A stretch of DNA of 64,000 nucleotides, taken from positions 1,610,001 through 1,674,000 of the forward strand of contig JAQFVV010006341.1 of the NCBI GenBank assembly GCA_028023455.1, read 5' to 3'. This stretch comes from Epiperipatus broadwayi (taxonomy: Eukaryota > Onychophora > Udeonychophora > Euonychophora > Peripatidae). The notes under the pieces are model-generated. The model did no database searches. It was not told the DNA's origin and was given only the letters and a program-made list of their open reading frames with translations. The translations under genes and the position numbers were made by a program. Positions 60,397-64,000 of the stretch are shown in pieces; positions within the stretch are counted from its first letter, which is position 1; each line of letters begins with the position of its first letter.

Positions 60397-60424
60397 CTGA
60401 TGATGACTGCAGGACAGTTGAAAC
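60397..60424 (+). ncRNA. Candidate hammerhead-like core
   Basis: CTGATGA, T, GACTG, CAGGA, CAGTT, GAAAC. Identical to the 13-kb sites except one C-to-T change that leaves a G-U pair in stem II. I find no inverted partner here. Confidence 0.45.
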
Positions 60425-60985
60425 TATGATTGTTTAAGAAAGTTGTAAATAGTATGATATCTTAAACTGGTATAAGTGACTTTAAAAGAGACCATATGTG
60501 AGATGAGTGGTTGAGATAAGGTTACTGAAATGATGTGAAGAAGACTATGAATAGTGACAACTAAATGAAACTTATCTTGCATTGAAGTCTTTTTTTGTAT
60601 TATAATACATTTTTTTAACATATTCTGTTTTTAGTCTATCTAGATTAAATTTTGTAACTCAATTTTCATTCACTTCCCAATTTCCAATCTAGTTAAAACT
60701 GCATACACACATATATTCCCAATAATATTTTTTTAAGAATGTGCAAATTTTAGCAAAAAAGTAGTGAATAATTTAAATTTTAATTTCATATGTAACACTG
60801 ATGCTAATGGTGTCTAATCAAAACTCCTTGTAATTTAAAACTAAATGATTCTTTGAAAACTGATTTCAATAATTTAGTATTACATATATAAAATTAAAAA
60901 GAAAATAAGTAAAAAATTTAAAGAAATGTTTTTATCACATAAATGAATTAAAAAGTAAAAATAATTTTTTTTCCAGCTTTCATAT

Positions 60986-63166
60986 TGTAACGGGCACATA
61001 CGATGTTACATTATTTTTTTTATTAGTAAACATAAAAAAAATAAAAGTTCGCATATAAAACTTCTTTTTTAAAAATTAAAAATTGAAAATTAAAATTCTA
61101 TACTAAACTCATATATATATAAAATCGCACAGATGAAAAAAGTTATTAAAAAAAAGAAACTTTATTAAAAATAGAAAAAGTATTTTAAAAGCAAAAACTT
61201 AAAAAGATTTAAAGATAAAAATATATCTAAGTTTGTACAAAACAAATTAATTAATGTTATTGAAGAAATGGAAATGATTATTTTAATTAGTCCAAGTGAA
61301 CTAGCCCTTGGCATTTAAATGGCAATGGTCAGATAGGAAAACAATAGAAACTAATAGCAAATAAAAAGAAATCCCTTAGGAATCGGACCTCAACGAAAGG
61401 GTCTTCATCATCATGACGTAATGTTGAGTTAATCCACAAAATTAATATAAAAGGAAAGGTTTGGAAATAAATTAATTAATTAGACAGAGATGTGTGATAG
61501 CGGTGGTGATACGTGTTAGTGCGGAGTTGAAGGAGAAGGGATTGTAAAGACGCACTCTTCAATTCCTTCAGTTCTGCTAAGAAAGAAAGAGAAATGACCT
61601 ATCATTTTCTACATTGAGGACCAGCTAAAGTAAAAGACCTCCGGATGAATAAATAAAACGGCCAACAGAATACCAATCTCTTTAGGACAGCGTGGGAATT
61701 CACGTTCAAATGGCAAGCAACAGATAAAGACGAACTTTTTAAAACCGTAAGAACTTTATGAACTCTAATAGGCTTTAAATATATTTCTAAAACTCCAGTA
61801 TACTAAACAATAAGAACTTTAATTCTAAAACTTGTTCCGTATTTAAAATAATTGCAATAGTATTTCCTATCTGACCAAACTAAATTATTTATTAATTAGT
61901 TATAAGTAATTTTAATTTGATGTATTTCTTTTGTAAAATCATTTCCATGTATTTTTTTTGTTCTTTTAAGTTTTTATTATGATTTTTTGTTTTCGTTAAA
62001 TTAAATTATATAAATGTTAAACTTAAGTTGGTCGTGAATGGCTATATAGATTAGTAAAGTTATATTAGGGGAGGGTAATCTTAGGTTATTCATTTTGTAG
62101 TTGAATTGGGTCAATGGATTGGATATATTGGTGTAATTAGTAGATGTAGTACGAGATTCGCTACGGGAAGAATCGTTTTATACGCCGCACACTTCCTTTT
62201 TGCCTATGGAATGCGATTGTAAGTCGGCAAAATGACCACAGTCCTTTCCTGTGGAAGTTTTTTTTTATTGCTCTTCTTGTCAGATAGATGTAGTATTGCT
62301 ATCTGATGAGAGGTAATTTCTTCTCTTAACCTTTTGTGCTGCCGTATTCATGTTACATTGAATGCATCGATGTATCAGATGGATTGACGTTGGTTTGACT
62401 GCGAACTTTTGGCCTAAGGTTAAATAAGAATAGAATATTTTCTTTTCAAATGCAAATCTATGTAGTCTATTCATACTTGACACTCTAAAAATGCATTAAA
62501 TTTAAGTTGGGTATGGACGTTGCATGGATTCGTTATCAGTTACTTATGTTTGTGGTTTTCATTTTCGATTGGAATATATAAGTCATCGATGTCAATGTGG
62601 CATCTTATGATGAATGCTATTGGGTTTCTTGTATTCCCTCTGCAATTGACATTTATCAATGACTTTGTATTTTGATTGGTGATGTTTAATTTGAAATGTT
62701 TTAACCGTGTAATCTATGTAACCGATCTATACTCAACATTATAAAACAAACTTTTATAAATTCATCTGTGCAAACTCATAAAAATTAAAATGTAAATTAA
62801 AATCTAAAATCAAAGTGAAAAATGTAAATTAAATTTTAAAAATGTAAAACTGATACTAAAACAATTTTAAATATTATATATGTGCGTAAATAAATGTTTG
62901 TGTGTATAATTACTGGCAGTGGCTTATTTTATTCTTTTTTTATATATTCTTAGATAAGAATTTATTATAAAATATAAATCTCTGCTATTCCACTGAGCTA
63001 GTGACAATGGACTAACGTCCGGAATCAAAATGTATAAATAAAATTTTAAAAAAATATTTTTTTTGACTTACGTATCTACCTACTATATAAATTTTCTAGG
63101 TTCAAATGCCTAGTGGCGCCCTGTAGTGCAGATTACGTTAAGTCTCCTATTCTCCGGATCGTTATA
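60986..63166 (+). mobile_element. 2.2-kb LTR-like element, copy 2
   Basis: The complete copy. It starts TGTAACGGGCACATACG and ends GGATCGTTATA, with ATAT on both sides (60982-60985 and 63167-63170), a 4-bp target duplication. It shares with copy 1 the TATAAAAGGA box (~61445), the GGAGAAGGGATTG block (~61531), ATTAGGGGAGGGTAATC (~62067), the AATAAA region (~62890), the GGTTCAAATGCC segment (~63101) and the closing hairpin. The minus-strand open frame 62280-62483 is not conserved as protein between copies. Confidence 0.7.
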
Positions 63167-64000
63167 ATATGTTTAGAAATAGTCTTAGTTCCATTTTCTA
63201 TCAAAATGATACTACAAGAATTCACAAATTAGATTCCCAAAGAATCGATTTAAATAAATTTGCAACTGATGCCCGCTTTCTTTTTTATCTGACAAATGAA
63301 TTGGCATTAAGAAAATGGTCATTAGTATTTAAATGATTCTTTAGGAAATTGGAATTGCTTTACAGATTATTAAAGTCATTAGAATCTAATTTTAATTCAT
63401 GTAAAGTATAACTATGAATATTTTTAAGTATGGTTTTAGTTATGAAAGCCAAAGAAAAATTATTTCTTTTTATTTGCATTTATGTGAACACAACTATTTA
63501 AGTTTATTTTTATTTTATTCCTTTCATTTGGGAATTTAGGAAGTTTTGCAAATGATATATCTAAATTAATATAATCATTTCTTTTTCAATCTGTTATTGG
63601 GTCCATATTTTATATATTTGAAGATTATTAAAATTAAACTGCATCTTTGTCTTGCCAAATTGGGTAGTAAGATAATGTAAGACTAATTTTTTTTAAAAAA
63701 ATTTCATTTTCATTGACAAACTTAGCAAAAAAAAAAATCTTTTTGATTGACAAAGCTCTTTTCAGATAGAGTAAATAAAATACAATTAAAATAAAAACAT
63801 TTTAAACACCTTCCAAAGTAAAGTTATGGGTATAAATTTATAATAATTGAATTTCAACTTTAGAATTGTTTTTTTCCCCACAGACATTGTCTCTTGTATG
63901 TTCTTAGACATGGGAAAATCTAAAAAAAAAAAAAAATCAAGTATATATAAATTATATATGCATTACAATAATTGAAATAAATTTTGCTATCTAATAATGG

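Larger units (their letters stand above)
54420..64000 (+). other. GEN1 intron, 5' part (at least 9.6 kb)
   Basis: Begins GTAAGT. No further GEN1 exon was recognised. Contents: LTR-like units (56039-57563), a MITE (57861-58035), a Penelope-like fragment (58860-59400), a hammerhead-like motif (60397-60424) and the second 2.2-kb element (60986-63166). I see nothing recognisable in 54430-56030 (apart from a C run at 55701-55708), 58050-58850, 59410-60380, 60440-60980 or 63170-64000. Confidence 0.7.

Noticed and set aside
62280-62483. 67-codon minus-strand open frame in the 2.2-kb element
   Set aside because: The matching segment of copy 1 does not keep the frame, so it is not conserved as protein.
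63880-63950. Possible next GEN1 exon after CCCACAG
   Set aside because: None of the frames gives the expected V-I-x-E-F start; they run into stops or poly-Lys.

Overview
The window reads as one stretch of an AT-rich animal genome. It carries five small exons of a single recognisable host gene inside enormous introns, and almost everything else is transposon-derived. The gene is a plus-strand orthologue of GEN1, the XPG/FEN1-family Holliday-junction and flap endonuclease. Its exons are at 7615-7704, 15404-15490, 34342-34526, 47298-47344 and 54241-54419. They join in frame and carry the XPG-I active-site motifs and the start of the helix-hairpin-helix region. The 5' exons (XPG-N half) and the 3' exons lie outside the window. 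Intron lengths of 7 to 19 kb and the repeat mix (Penelope-like elements, hAT, Merlin, several LINEs, Ty3/Gypsy, tRNA-derived SINEs) suggest a lophotrochozoan, most likely a cephalopod mollusc. That assignment is inference, not something the sequence proves.

Layout. 1-7.6 kb: an upstream intron with a decayed Penelope-like element (PLE) on the minus strand and a pair of SINEs. 7.7-15.4 kb (intron 1): a ~600-bp imperfect palindrome and a 384-bp foldback whose arms each hold a hammerhead-like motif. 15.5-34.3 kb (intron 2): an interstitial telomere-like tract, a tRNA-like SINE head, a PLE end, a G-run tandem array, a GC-richer block with unrecognised coding remnants, a LINE tail, a Merlin/IS1016-type transposase relic, a hAT deletion derivative inserted into a dispersed repeat, another PLE end, a Ty3/Gypsy LTR with primer-binding site and gag, and a direct-plus-inverted repeat cluster. 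34.5-47.3 kb (intron 3): two LINE reverse-transcriptase relics, a palindrome, a decayed Gypsy pol, a foldback with tandem repeats in its arms, a second hAT copy and a 2.2-kb LTR-like element. 47.3-54.2 kb (intron 4): a composite palindromic repeat, a LINE tail, a ~900-bp foldback, a hAT C-terminal fragment and a minisatellite. 54.4-64 kb: two LTR-like units, a small TA-flanked MITE, a PLE GIY-YIG fragment and a second copy of the 2.2-kb element.

Nothing except the GEN1 exons looks like intact coding sequence; every transposon ORF is interrupted. The most interesting signal is a recurrent short RNA-like motif, CTGANGA + N + hairpin + GAAAC, resembling the hammerhead ribozyme core. It occurs at about ten loci, often at mirror positions in foldbacks or near PLE fragments. 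This fits the known association of PLEs with hammerhead ribozymes but is here found in compact non-coding palindromes.
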